The notes under the pieces are model-generated. The model saw only the letters and a program-made list of their open reading frames with translations, was not told where the DNA came from and made no database searches. Positions 1 through 5,588 of a DNA stretch of 5,609 nucleotides are shown piece by piece. This stretch comes from Anaerolineales bacterium. Its GTDB lineage: Bacteria; Chloroflexota; Anaerolineae; Anaerolineales; Villigracilaceae. Each line of letters begins with the position of its first letter. The stretch's first letter is position 1. Made by a program: the position numbers and the translations under genes. The stretch covers positions 1-5,609 of the forward strand of contig JADLCG010000188.1 of NCBI GenBank assembly GCA_020847355.1. The letters are read 5' to 3'.

Positions 1-518
1 CAGGCTTTGGGCGCACGGGAAAGTTTTTTGCGATTGAGCATTTTGGCATCACGCCAGATTTGTTGTGTTGCGCCAAGTCATTGGCGGGCGGCGTGCCTAT
101 GGGCGCGTTGTTGATCGGGAAGAACGTCAAGAATCTTGTGCCTGGCATTCACGGCTCCACGTTTGGCGGAAATCCGCTTTCGTGCGCGGCGGCGAATGCG
201 GCGTTGGATGTAATTAAAGAAGAAGAGTTGCCCCGCCAGTCGGAAGAAAAGGGCAAGTATCTGATGGAGAAGTTGAAAGCGATTCAATCCCCGAACATCC
301 GCGAGATTCGCGGGCTTGGATTAATGGTCGGGATTGAGATGAAGCAGAAGGTTGCGCCGTATATCAAAGCGTTGCAAGAGGCGAATATCATCGCTTTGAA
401 CGCGGGTATGACCGTGATCCGCTTATTGCCGCCGCTGGTGATTACTTATGAGCAGTTGGATCATTTGGTGGATGCGTTGACGGAAGTGTTGGCAATGACG
501 ATGGACGATGGACAATAG
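1..518 (+). CDS. lysJ: LysW-aminoadipate-semialdehyde/acetylornithine aminotransferase, C-terminal part
   Basis: This is a class-III PLP aminotransferase fragment whose 5' end lies outside the window. The reading frame enters at base 3 and gives 171 residues to a TAG stop at 516-518. The visible start GFGRTGKFFAIEHFGITPD is the family's QTGFGRTG region. CAKSLAGGVPMGA follows, with the PLP Schiff-base lysine at codon 75-77, and then HGSTFGGNPLSCAA, the phosphate-binding TFGGNP motif from the dimer partner. The family transfers an amino group from glutamate to LysW-bound aminoadipate semialdehyde (LysJ) or to N-acetylglutamate semialdehyde (ArgD). The two are hard to separate by sequence. The LysK-like gene 137 bp downstream favours LysJ, possibly bifunctional. 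The last residues (MTMDDGQ) are encoded by a 7-bp tandem repeat that runs through the stop codon, so the C-terminus looks like a recent repeat-derived tail. The enzyme is expected to be cytoplasmic. Confidence 0.9.
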   Translation, partial: GFGRTGKFFAIEHFGITPDLLCCAKSLAGGVPMGALLIGKNVKNLVPGIHGSTFGGNPLSCAAANAALDVIKEEELPRQSEEKGKYLMEKLKAIQSPNIREIRGLGLMVGIEMKQKVAPYIKALQEANIIALNAGMTVIRLLPPLVITYEQLDHLVDALTEVLAMTMDDGQ

Positions 519-524
519 ACGATG
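497..524. repeat. 7-bp tandem repeat across the lysJ stop codon
   Basis: Four consecutive 7-bp units read gacgatg, gacgatg, gacaata, gacgatg. The third unit carries the changes that create the TAG stop of lysJ. The array therefore encodes the last few residues of LysJ and continues into the spacer. It is a simple-sequence tract likely to vary in copy number. No function is evident. Confidence 0.7.
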
Positions 525-538
525 GTCAACGGATTTGG

Positions 539-618
539 TAAGCGGACTCTGAAACGGATTCACGGATGGGAACGGATAAGTCCGTTTTTGTCCGTGAGTC
601 CGTGATAAAGTCCGCTTA
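539..618. repeat. Large imperfect inverted repeat in the lysJ-lysK spacer
   Basis: The outer ten bases taagcggact (539-548) are exactly complementary to agtccgctta (609-618). The two 40-base arms remain largely complementary to the centre at 578/579, with several G-U wobbles and few true mismatches. The RNA would form one long hairpin capped by aacgga-taag-tccgtt. The unit acggat recurs throughout the spacer (near 529, 553, 562, 572, 639 and 652). The last copy abuts the lysK start codon. There is no U-tract after the right arm, so this is not a typical terminator. It looks like a REP/MITE-like palindromic element and might stabilise or separate the lysJ and lysK messages. Dispersal in the genome is inferred, not seen. 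Confidence 0.75.
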
Positions 619-655
619 CAGGTGAAGCCCGCTTATAAACGGATTGGTGCAACGG

Positions 656-1699
656 ATGAACGATTTTGATACATTAGTTGGTTTGGTTTCTCAATACAGC
701 CCTTCGGGAAGCGAGCGGCGGGCTGTTGAGTGGTTGGTCCAGCGGATGAAGTCGCTGGGCTATGATGAATCGTTTATAGATGAAGCGGGCAATGCGGTTG
801 GGGTGATGGGAAAAGGGGAGAAGCAGGTTGTTTTGCTTGGGCATACTGATACGGTGCCTGGCGAAATTAAAGTAGAGCAAGTCGCCGACTTGCTCTACGG
901 GCGCGGCGCGGTGGATGCGAAAGGTCCGCTAGCGTGTTTTGTGGATGCGGTGGCGAAGGTTGGCGCGAAAGACGGTTGGCAGTTTGTTGTCATCGGCGCG
1001 GTGGAAGAGGAAAGAGATTCAGAAGGGGCGCGTTTTGTTGTCAACCAATATAAGCCAGACTTTGCGATCATCGGCGAGCCGAATCATTGGGATCGAATCG
1101 CGCTTGGATATAAAGGCAGCGCCTGGGCGAATGTAATCGTCAAGCGCGAGCAGGCGCATACCGCCAGCGGCGAAGAGACTGCGGCGGAAGCGGCTGTGGA
1201 TGTGTGGCTGAAAATCAAAGCCTATGTGAATCAATTCAATGGAGATAAGAAAAGAGTCTTTGATCAGTTGTTATTGACTCTGCGCGGCATTGACTCAAGT
1301 CAGGATGGCTTTGAGCAAACGGCGACTCTGAAAGTTGGTGTCCGCTTGCCTGTGGAAGTTTCGCCAGAAGATTGGTATGTGAAGTTGGATGAAATAGTAA
1401 GTGACTGTCACTTGGAAAGAATGGGATTCGCCATCCCTGCCTGGGGATGCGAGAAAAACACTCCGCTGGTGCGAAGCTTTTTGAGTGGGATCAGGTCACA
1501 GGGCGGAGAGCCGCGCTTTGTCTACAAAACGGGCACTGCGGATTTGAACATCGTCGCGCCTGTGTGGAAATGTCCCGCTGTGGTGTATGGTCCAGGCGAT
1601 TCGAGTTTGGATCACACGCCGAATGAGCATATTGAGTTGGCAGAGTATGCGCGGGCGGCGGATGTGTTGACGAATGCGCTTGAAAAATTAAGCGCGTAA
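656..1699 (+). CDS. lysK: LysW-lysine hydrolase (M20 family, LysK type)
   Basis: The product is a 347-residue M20-family zinc hydrolase, about the usual size for LysK. The family releases lysine (or ornithine) from the gamma-carboxyl of the carrier protein LysW, the last step of the alpha-aminoadipate lysine route. Visible motifs in order: GHTDTVPG (metal His63, Asp65), GRGAVDAKGPL (bridging Asp87), GAVEEERDSEGA (catalytic Glu117 and metal Glu118), GEPNHWD (Glu141), and the C-terminal GPGDSSLDHTPNEH with the likely last metal ligand His320. GRGAVDAKGPL and the KTGTADLN segment are closer to LysK/ArgE-like proteins than to aminoacylases. ATG at 656 was chosen. A TTG at 644 is in frame but adds only four residues, and neither start has a good Shine-Dalgarno; the ATG lies inside an acggat repeat unit. 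Residues 72-81 are encoded by a perfect inverted repeat. The 3' end overlaps the convergent metY by 12 bp. ArgE or a bifunctional role cannot be excluded. Confidence 0.9.
   Translation: MNDFDTLVGLVSQYSPSGSERRAVEWLVQRMKSLGYDESFIDEAGNAVGVMGKGEKQVVLLGHTDTVPGEIKVEQVADLLYGRGAVDAKGPLACFVDAVAKVGAKDGWQFVVIGAVEEERDSEGARFVVNQYKPDFAIIGEPNHWDRIALGYKGSAWANVIVKREQAHTASGEETAAEAAVDVWLKIKAYVNQFNGDKKRVFDQLLLTLRGIDSSQDGFEQTATLKVGVRLPVEVSPEDWYVKLDEIVSDCHLERMGFAIPAWGCEKNTPLVRSFLSGIRSQGGEPRFVYKTGTADLNIVAPVWKCPAVVYGPGDSSLDHTPNEHIELAEYARAADVLTNALEKLSA
872..898. repeat. Perfect 12-bp inverted repeat inside lysK
   Basis: gtagagcaagtc (872-883) and gacttgctctac (887-898) are exact reverse complements separated by gcc. 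The element is translated as roughly VEQVADLLY, between the HTDTVPG and GRGAVDAKG motifs, in a linker expected to be surface-exposed. The frame is kept and both flanking catalytic motifs are intact. A perfect 12-bp stem is unlikely from codon choice alone. It looks like a small mobile palindrome fixed in a tolerant loop. Confidence 0.8.
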
Positions 1700-2974
1700 T
1701 GCGGTATCTAAATCCCAAAGAATATCTTCAATATCTTCAAGACCAATAGATAGGCGAATGAAATCCGGGCTGACTCCAGCGGCGATTTGCTCTTCTTCCG
1801 AAAGTTGGGAATGGGTGGTGCTGGCGGGATGAATGGCAAGCGATTTTGTATCGCCGAGATTAGCGACGTGACTGAAGATTTGTAAGTTGTTGATGAATTT
1901 TTCGCCAGCCGCTTTGCCGCCTTTGACCCCAAACCCTAACATTGCGCCTGAGCCTTTGGGCAAATATTTTTTTGCTTTTGCATGATCTGGATGGCTGGCT
2001 AAACCAGAGTAACTAACCCAACTTACTTTTGGATGGTTTTCTAAGAACTCGGCGACACGTTGCGCGTTTTGAACGTGCGCCTCCATTCGCAGGGAGAGCG
2101 TTTCCAGCCCTTGCAGAAGTTGCCACGAAGCGCTGGGTTGTTGACACATGCCAAAATCGCGGAGGATGCCCGCGCGCGCTTTGGAGATGAAGGCTAGAGG
2201 ACCAAAATCTTCGGAGTAAACCACGTTATGATAAGCCGGGTCTGGCTCGGTGAAGTTTTTGAAGCGCCCGCTTTTGCTCCAGTTGAATTTGCCTTTATCC
2301 ACAATCACGCCGCCAATAGTTGTGCCATGACCGCCGATGAATTTAGTGGTTGAGTGCGTGACGATATCCGCGCCCCATTCAAACGGGCGGCAGAGATACG
2401 GCGTGGCAAACGTGTTATCAATCATTAGCGGAATACCGAATTCTTGCGCGATTTTGGCAACTTCTTCAAATGGGAAGACGTTGACCAGCGGGTTGCTGAT
2501 GGTTTCGCCGTAAATGATTTTGGTGTTGGGCTGAATGGCTTTGCGAAAATTTTCCGGGTCGGCAGGGTCAACCAGCGTAACGGCGATGCCCAAGCGCGGA
2601 AGCGTATATTTGAATTGCGTGACTGTGCCGCCGTAGAGCGTGGCGGTGGAGACGATATGATCGCCAGCCTGACAGATCGTGAGAATGGCGTTGGCTTGGG
2701 CGGCATGACCTGAACTAACTTCCAGCGCGCCAACTCCGCCTTCAAGGCTGGCGATGCGCCGCTCAAAGACGTTTGTGGTGGGGTTAGAGATGCGCGTATA
2801 AATGTTGCCTTCTTCTTGCAGGGCAAAGAGTCGCGCGGCGCGTTCTGTGCTTTTCAAATCGTAAGCGGATGTTTGGTAAATGGGAACAGCGCGACTGCCA
2901 GTGGCTGGATCTGGCTCGTAACCAAAATGAAGTTGACGGGTGGTAAAACCAAACTGGCGAGAGGCGTTGTTCAT
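1688..2974 (-). CDS. metY: O-acetylhomoserine sulfhydrylase, paralog 1
   Basis: The product is a 428-residue Cys/Met-metabolism PLP enzyme (gamma-family, fold type I). It is expected to make homocysteine from O-acetylhomoserine and sulfide in the cytoplasm. Residues visible: Tyr59 and Arg61 in NIYTRISNPT, which contact PLP in the neighbouring subunit; SSGHAAQ at 87-93, the PLP phosphate loop; Tyr114 stacking on PLP; Asp186 in IDNTFATPYL; PLP Lys211 in THSTTKFIGGHG; and SLAIHPASTTHSQL near the C-terminus. The length of about 430 residues and the NTFATPYL and GHGTTIGG motifs fit MetY rather than the shorter cystathionine gamma-synthase/lyase (about 380-400). It follows metA by 6 bp. A GAGGA (2988-2992) inside the metA end is the only Shine-Dalgarno candidate, at a long spacing of 13 nt, so translational coupling is likely. 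It resembles paralog 2 closely: 81 of the last 113 residues are identical by hand count. Its 3' end overlaps lysK. Confidence 0.93.
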   Translation of the reverse strand: MNNASRQFGFTTRQLHFGYEPDPATGSRAVPIYQTSAYDLKSTERAARLFALQEEGNIYTRISNPTTNVFERRIASLEGGVGALEVSSGHAAQANAILTICQAGDHIVSTATLYGGTVTQFKYTLPRLGIAVTLVDPADPENFRKAIQPNTKIIYGETISNPLVNVFPFEEVAKIAQEFGIPLMIDNTFATPYLCRPFEWGADIVTHSTTKFIGGHGTTIGGVIVDKGKFNWSKSGRFKNFTEPDPAYHNVVYSEDFGPLAFISKARAGILRDFGMCQQPSASWQLLQGLETLSLRMEAHVQNAQRVAEFLENHPKVSWVSYSGLASHPDHAKAKKYLPKGSGAMLGFGVKGGKAAGEKFINNLQIFSHVANLGDTKSLAIHPASTTHSQLSEEEQIAAGVSPDFIRLSIGLEDIEDILWDLDTALRA

Positions 2975-2980
2975 CAGATT

Positions 2981-3916
2981 TTATTTATCCTCGAGTTTTT
3001 GAGGCACGTCGTTAATATCAAAAGCGGTGGCTTGATAGACGTAATAATTCAACCAGTTGGAATACAACAAGTTGGCGTGGCCGCGCCAGCGCACATTGGG
3101 CGTTTGGCTGGGGTCGTCTTTGGGATAATAATTCTGCGGCACGTGAATCGGCAAACCTTTGTTGACGTCGCGGTCATATTCGCCTTTAAGCGTAAGCGGA
3201 TCATATTCAGAATGTCCAGTGACGAAAATATGCCGCCCATCTTTAGAGCCGACGATATAAACGCCCGCCTCGTCAGATTCCGCTAGCAGTTGAATCTCGT
3301 TTACTTTGGCAAGGTCGGCGCTGTGAATTTCAGTGTGCCGCGAATGCGGGGCGAAGAAAATATCGTCGAAGCCGCGCAATAATTTTTCAGTGGAAGAGAG
3401 GGTGCGGTGTTCAAATACGCCGAACATTTTTTGGGACAGGTCATATTTGGGGATGCCGTACCGATGATACAGAGCGGCTTGCGCGCCCCAGCAAATATAA
3501 AAATTGGATTCAACGTTCGTCTCGGACCAATCTAAAATTTTGGTGAGTTCATTCCAATAATCCACTTCCTTGAAGGGAAGTTGTTCGACTGGCGCGCCGG
3601 TGACGATCAACCCGTCAAATTTTTCGCCGCGAATATCGTCAAACGTAACATAATGATTGAGCAAATGCTCGGCGGCGGTATTTTTGGATTCGTGCGTGGC
3701 GGTGTGCAGAAGCGTCACTTCCACTTGCAAAGCGGAGTTGGAGAGCAGGCGTAGTAATTGAGTTTCGGTGGCAATCTTGGTTGGCATGAGATTCAAGATG
3801 GCGACGCGAAGCGCGCGAATATCCTGATGGATGGCGCGATCCTCATCCATGATGAAGATGTTCTCTTGCTCAAGCGTGGCGCGCGCCGGGAGGGTGTTCG
3901 GAATTTTTACAGGCAT
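2981..3916 (-). CDS. metA: Homoserine O-acyltransferase (MetA type), predicted acetyl-specific
   Basis: The product is 311 residues, the normal MetA length, and aligns to Escherichia coli numbering without offset at the key sites. Cys142 in FYICWGAQAAL is the acyl nucleophile, and His235 and Glu237 in TGHSEYDPL complete the catalytic set. Residue 111, in VTGAPVEQLPF, is Glu. In MetA enzymes Glu111 is linked to acetyl-CoA and Gly111 to succinyl-CoA use, so O-acetylhomoserine is the predicted product, matching the flanking metY genes. The start ATG at 3916 gives the canonical N-terminus MPVKIPNTLPA. No Shine-Dalgarno precedes it: the upstream bases read actataaa directly before the ATG. It lies 79 bp after metY paralog 2 and 6 bp before paralog 1 on the same strand, so the three genes probably share the SAM-controlled transcript. 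It is unrelated in fold to MetX. Confidence 0.95.
   Translation of the reverse strand: MPVKIPNTLPARATLEQENIFIMDEDRAIHQDIRALRVAILNLMPTKIATETQLLRLLSNSALQVEVTLLHTATHESKNTAAEHLLNHYVTFDDIRGEKFDGLIVTGAPVEQLPFKEVDYWNELTKILDWSETNVESNFYICWGAQAALYHRYGIPKYDLSQKMFGVFEHRTLSSTEKLLRGFDDIFFAPHSRHTEIHSADLAKVNEIQLLAESDEAGVYIVGSKDGRHIFVTGHSEYDPLTLKGEYDRDVNKGLPIHVPQNYYPKDDPSQTPNVRWRGHANLLYSNWLNYYVYQATAFDINDVPQKLEDK
2988..2992 (-). promoter_or_regulatory. Candidate ribosome binding site for metY paralog 1
   Basis: On the minus strand GAGGA lies within the last codons of metA, 13 nt before the metY ATG. The spacing is longer than optimal. Together with the 6-bp gap between genes it suggests that translation of paralog 1 depends on ribosomes finishing metA. 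Confidence 0.45.
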
Positions 3917-3946
3917 TTTATAGTGAATATAAAGTACAGAGTGAAG

Positions 3947-3982
3947 AATGCAGAATGAAGACTTTGATCTTCATTCTGCATT
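3947..3982. repeat. Perfect 15-bp hairpin between metY paralog 2 and metA
   Basis: aatgcagaatgaaga (3947-3961) and tcttcattctgcatt (3968-3982) are exact reverse complements around a 6-nt loop, with weaker complementarity extending outward. In the met transcript the hairpin sits 13 bp after the metY stop and 30 bp before the metA start. On the minus strand no run of T follows, so it is a poor intrinsic terminator for metY. More likely it is a dispersed palindromic element or an mRNA-stability or processing structure that sets different levels for metY2 and metA-metY1. Confidence 0.7.
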
Positions 3983-3995
3983 TTGACTTCTGCGT

Positions 3996-5288
3996 TTATG
4001 CGTTCAGCGCTTGGTCCAAATCCCAGAGAATGTCGTCCACATCTTCGATGCCGACGCTCAAACGGACAAAATCTGGTTTTACGCCAGCCGAAGTTTGTTG
4101 TTCTTCGTTCAGTTGGCTGTGAGTCGTAGTCGCCGGGTGAATAGCGAGACTGCGCGAATCGCCGACGTTGGCAAGGTGGCTGAAGAGTTGCAGGCTTTCA
4201 ATGAACTTCTTGCCGGCTTCCAAACCGCCTTTCACGCCGAAGCCTAAGATCGCTCCCGCGCCTTTGGGTAAATATTTCTTGGCGCGTTGATAATCGCGGT
4301 GACTCTTCAAACCCGGGTAAGTGACCCAGCTAACTTTGGGGTGTTTCTCCAAAAATTCCGCAACGGCTTGCGCGTTTTGGACGTGGCGCTCCATGCGTAA
4401 GTTGAGCGTTTCAACGCCGAGCAAAGTTTGCCAGGAGTTGAAGGGGGCTTGGCACGCGCCAATATCGCGGAGGACATGCACGCGGGCTTTGATGGCAAAG
4501 GGCGGCAGACCCGCGCCGGTGAGAGATGAATAAACCAAGCCGTGATAAGAAGGATCGGGCGTGTTGAAGTTTTCAAACTTGCCGTTGCTCCAATCATAAT
4601 TTCCGCCGTCCACAATGATGCCGCCGATGGTTGTGCCGTTGCCGGTGATGAACTTGGTGGTCGAGTGGGTAACGACGTTTGCGCCCCATTCAATTGGGCG
4701 GAAGAGATAAGGCGTGGCGAAAGTGTTATCAATCAACAAAACTAGTTTGTGCTTCTTGGCGATTTCCGCCACTTCTTCAAACGGGAAGACGGCAATATCG
4801 GGGTTGCCCAAAGTTTCGCCGTAGATGACTTTGGTGTTGGGCTTGATCGCCGCTTCAAAATTCTTCGGGTCGGTTGGGTCTACAAACGTAACTTCAATCC
4901 CCAACTTGGGCAGAGTATAAGCAAATTGATTGTATGTGCCGCCGTATAAGTGAGAAGAAGAAACGATATGGTCGCCGGCGCTGAGCAGGGTGAAAATTGC
5001 CTGCGCCTGCGCGGCATGACCAGAACTAGCCGCCAAGCCGGCTACGCCGCCTTCGAGCGAGGCGATGCGTTGCTCTAACACGTCGGTGGTTGGGTTCATC
5101 AAACGGGTGTAGATATTGCCCAATTCTTTGAGCGCGAATAAATTCGCCGCGTGTTCGGTGTTCTTGAATTGATAGCTGGTCGTTTGGTATAACGGCACGG
5201 CGCGGCTTCCCGTAGTTGGGTCGGGCTGATAGCCGGCGTGTAATTGGCGGGTCGCAAACCCTAATTGACGATCTTTGATGGTGGACAT
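3996..5288 (-). CDS. metY: O-acetylhomoserine sulfhydrylase, paralog 2 (riboswitch-proximal)
   Basis: The product is a 430-residue PLP enzyme of the gamma family, with the same predicted reaction as paralog 1: O-acetylhomoserine plus sulfide to homocysteine and acetate. Key residues sit one position later than in paralog 1: Tyr60/Arg62 (NIYTRLMNPT), SSGHAAQ at 88-94, Asp187 (IDNTFATPYLF), PLP Lys212 (THSTTKFITGNG). Differences from paralog 1 include FITGNG for FIGGHG after the PLP lysine, and a small length change with divergent sequence (SSLTGAGLPPFAIKAR against SEDFGPLAFISKAR) in the segment after NTPDPSYH. The ATG at 5288 is preceded, at 9 nt, by the strong Shine-Dalgarno AAGAGGAG. An upstream in-frame extension to a TTG at 5354 would run through the leader downstream of the terminator and is rejected. 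It is the first gene after the SAM-I leader, so it should respond most directly to SAM. Confidence 0.93.
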   Translation of the reverse strand: MSTIKDRQLGFATRQLHAGYQPDPTTGSRAVPLYQTTSYQFKNTEHAANLFALKELGNIYTRLMNPTTDVLEQRIASLEGGVAGLAASSGHAAQAQAIFTLLSAGDHIVSSSHLYGGTYNQFAYTLPKLGIEVTFVDPTDPKNFEAAIKPNTKVIYGETLGNPDIAVFPFEEVAEIAKKHKLVLLIDNTFATPYLFRPIEWGANVVTHSTTKFITGNGTTIGGIIVDGGNYDWSNGKFENFNTPDPSYHGLVYSSLTGAGLPPFAIKARVHVLRDIGACQAPFNSWQTLLGVETLNLRMERHVQNAQAVAEFLEKHPKVSWVTYPGLKSHRDYQRAKKYLPKGAGAILGFGVKGGLEAGKKFIESLQLFSHLANVGDSRSLAIHPATTTHSQLNEEQQTSAGVKPDFVRLSVGIEDVDDILWDLDQALNA

Positions 5289-5297
5289 GAACTGAAA

Positions 5298-5305
5298 CTC
5301 CTCTT
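5298..5305 (-). promoter_or_regulatory. Strong ribosome binding site of metY paralog 2
   Basis: AAGAGGAG on the minus strand lies 9 nt before the ATG at 5288 and decides the start. It is the clearest Shine-Dalgarno in the window. Part of it (AAGAG) is complementary to CTCTT at 5337-5341, so it might be masked when that segment is free. Confidence 0.8.
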
Positions 5306-5344
5306 GAATTTTTTTTAAATAAATTCCGCCCATCAGAAGAGATA

Positions 5345-5368
5345 TTTTTTTCAAGCGCTTAAAAAAAT
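5345..5368 (-). repeat. AT-rich palindrome after the leader terminator
   Basis: The sequence is symmetric about 5356/5357: a run of seven T, AAGCGCTT, one G, a run of seven A (minus strand). It would form a stem of about ten or more pairs around GCGC, with one T-G wobble. The T-run doubles as the U-tract of the terminator at 5371-5395. The palindrome may extend that terminator or bring the flanking segments at 5371-5379 and 5334-5342 together. Confidence 0.5.
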
Positions 5369-5395
5369 TACCTCTTCTGAAAGTACAAGAAGAGG
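5361..5395 (-). terminator. Riboswitch-controlled intrinsic terminator
   Basis: CCTCTTCT (5395-5388) pairs perfectly with AGAAGAGG (5378-5371) around a 9-nt loop, followed by TAA and seven T (5367-5361). It sits 17 nt after the SAM-I aptamer and 73 nt before the metY start codon, the normal position for a SAM-I expression platform. The 5' strand of the stem can instead pair with the 3' strand of aptamer helix P1 (AGAGG at 5416-5412 with CCTCT at 5395-5391, plus a G-U pair), which gives the antiterminator. Confidence 0.88.
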
Positions 5396-5412
5396 CATAC
5401 GTCTATACCGTC

Positions 5413-5533
5413 CTCTCATCTTCCAGATAATAAATAGCCTGAGCTATTTTTATTTGCCGAATTTGGCACCATAACTTGTGGTCTGGTTGCCGAAGCATCA
5501 AAGGGTCGGTCCCTCCGCTTCTCTGGATAAGAG
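5413..5533 (-). promoter_or_regulatory. SAM-I (S-box) riboswitch aptamer
   Basis: The minus strand shows the S-box consensus in order. CTCTTATC (5533-5526) is the 5' strand of P1. CAGAG, GCGGAGGGACC and GACCC follow (the P2 arm with its GGAGGGA kink-turn, closed by GAAGC/GCTTC). GATGCTTCGGCAACC leads into P3 (ACCA/TGGT), and GGTGCCAAATTC is the conserved GGTGCNAA junction. P4 is AAATAGC/GCTATTT around TCAG, and GATGAGAG (5420-5413) is the 3' strand of P1. P1 pairs over all eight positions with one G-U. The aptamer of about 121 nt has the usual size. The class binds S-adenosylmethionine and turns the downstream genes off. Its placement before metY, metA and metY fits feedback control of homocysteine and methionine synthesis. 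Confidence 0.96.
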
Positions 5534-5552
5534 CGAATATTTAATTTTGTAT

Positions 5553-5582
5553 TTTATATCACATAAATTTCACGCTTGTCAA
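5553..5582 (-). promoter_or_regulatory. Housekeeping-sigma promoter of the met operon
   Basis: The minus strand has a perfect -35 TTGACA (5582-5577), an 18-nt spacer, and -10 TATAAA (5558-5553) preceded by TGA, giving an extended -10 (TGnTATAAA). Transcription would start near 5546, about a dozen bases before the aptamer, so the whole riboswitch is transcribed. The leader to the ATG would be roughly 255-260 nt. Confidence 0.8.
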
Positions 5583-5588
5583 GACAAG
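5575..5588. promoter_or_regulatory. Small inverted repeat overlapping the -35 box
   Basis: CTTGTC and GACAAG (6-bp perfect arms, 2-bp centre) overlap the -35 hexamer. This could be an operator for a dimeric repressor adding a second layer above the riboswitch. It is short enough to arise by chance, and no regulator is encoded in the window. Confidence 0.25.

Noticed and set aside
539..618. Intrinsic terminator for lysJ
   Set aside because: No T-run follows the right arm; the only T-run (584-589) lies inside the right arm close to the loop.
644..655. TTG start of lysK at 644
   Set aside because: It adds only MVQR, encoded by the acggat repeat spacer. The ATG at 656 begins the conserved N-terminal helix and is preferred.
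497..655. CRISPR array in the lysJ-lysK spacer
   Set aside because: The repeats are 6-7 bp units and one inverted repeat. There are no regular 20-40 bp repeats separated by unique spacers.
2816..3286. Plus-strand open frame of 156 codons across metY1 and metA
   Set aside because: It is antisense to two well-supported genes and its translation shows no recognisable domain or start signal.
3947..3982. Intrinsic terminator for metY paralog 2
   Set aside because: On the minus strand the stem is followed by cttcactctg rather than a T-run, so it was kept only as a hairpin repeat.
4307..4732. Minus-strand open frame of 141 codons inside metY paralog 2
   Set aside because: It is an out-of-frame shadow of the conserved MetY reading frame with a low-complexity Ser/Pro/Arg-rich product. 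The similar shadow at 2425-2826 is rejected for the same reason.
5289..5354. N-terminal extension of metY paralog 2 to a TTG at 5354, or to an in-frame ATG at 5333
   Set aside because: The extra residues come from the leader just after the terminator, match nothing in the paralog, and have no ribosome site. AAGAGGAG at 5298-5305 fits the ATG at 5288.
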